DNA from: an uncultured Lachnospiraceae bacterium
GTDB taxonomy: Bacteria > Bacillota > Clostridia > Lachnospirales > Lachnospiraceae
Reading direction: 5' to 3'
Assembly: GCA_910589635.1 (NCBI GenBank)
Contig: CAJUTD010000117.1
Location: 1,183-6,571, forward strand
Length of the DNA: 5,389 nt
A program made the translations under genes and the position numbers. Positions 5,300 through 5,389 of this stretch are shown in pieces; the stretch's first letter is position 1, and every line of letters begins with the position of its first letter. The notes below the pieces were generated by a model. That model was not told the origin of the DNA. It worked only from the letters and a program-made list of their open reading frames with translations, and searched no databases.

Positions 5300-5330
5300 A
5301 AAAATACCTATCACCAAAAGTGATAGGTAT
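5300..5330 (-). terminator. Intrinsic terminator after tRNA-Gln
   Basis: On the minus strand ATACCTATCAC (5330-5320) pairs perfectly with GTGATAGGTAT (5314-5304) around a TTTTG loop. A run of T residues follows (5304-5300, the first within the stem). The hairpin begins four bases after the mature tRNA 3' end. The plus strand lacks a T-run on its far side. Confidence 0.82.
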
Positions 5331-5334
5331 CAAG

Positions 5335-5389
5335 CTGGCCCACAAGGATTCGAACCTTGAAATGACGGAGTCAGAGTCCGTTGCCTTAC
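5335..5389 (-). tRNA. tRNA-Gln (anticodon CTG), 5' end cut by the window edge
   Basis: The last 55 bases of a tRNA are present. The D-arm 3' strand GGC is followed by the anticodon stem ACGGA/TCCGT. The loop CTCTGAC places CTG (5374-5372) between T33 and A37, reading CAG glutamine codons. The variable loop is CATTT. The T arm is CAAGG/CCTTG with loop TTCGAAT. The acceptor 3' strand is TGGGCCA, with discriminator G. A72 implies U1, and G73 with the GTAAGGCAACGGACT-like D-to-anticodon region is typical of bacterial tRNA-Gln. The 3' CCA is not encoded. The first 17 or so bases lie outside the window. It may be the last gene of a tRNA cluster, as a terminator follows. Confidence 0.9.

Noticed and set aside
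5241..5345. N-terminal extension of the thioesterase to 5345
   Set aside because: The extension starts at TTG inside the tRNA gene, crosses its terminator and has no family similarity; ATG 5240 has an ideal ribosome binding site.

Overview
The window looks like a stretch of chromosome from a low-to-mid GC Gram-positive anaerobe of class Clostridia, most likely Lachnospiraceae. This rests on the protein types (a secreted SH3b protein with an Ala/Ser-rich leader, a YjfB-type small protein, a stand-alone acyl-ACP thioesterase, a CvfB-type S1 protein), strong GGAGG ribosome binding sites and consensus sigma-A promoters. Genus is inference and unresolved. No insertion sequence, CRISPR array, phage gene or riboswitch was recognised. 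Nearly everything is on the minus strand; the one convincing plus-strand gene is a 58-codon ORF.

Right to left, in the direction of minus-strand transcription: the right edge holds the 3' three quarters of a tRNA-Gln with anticodon CTG, followed by an intrinsic terminator. Next is a two-gene unit, an acyl-ACP thioesterase (start revised to 5240) whose TGA overlaps the ATG of a CvfB/YitL-type RNA-binding protein (ATGA). A sigma-A-like promoter then precedes a 48-aa single-pass membrane peptide, an in-frame 60-codon ORF resembling a cell-surface sorting tail (possibly a remnant), and a CPBP intramembrane protease. This three-ORF cluster has no assigned function and is the most open part of the window.

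A 20-bp hairpin separates the CPBP gene from the convergent plus-strand gene yjfB. yjfB and the divergent thioredoxin reductase gene trxB share an 81-bp intergenic region with predicted promoters whose -10 elements overlap on opposite strands. trxB ends in a clear Rho-independent terminator.

The left edge carries the first 230 codons of a secreted protein with two bacterial SH3 domains, probably the front of a cell-wall hydrolase whose catalytic part lies outside the window. Its control region is the best regulatory signal here: a perfect TTGACA-N17-TATAAT promoter, a sequence matching the WalR consensus starting at the predicted +1, and a leader able to fold into a long hairpin with a GAGA tetraloop.

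Functionally these are mostly separate housekeeping units: wall remodelling, thiol redox, membrane lipid supply coupled to an RNA-binding regulator, and translation.
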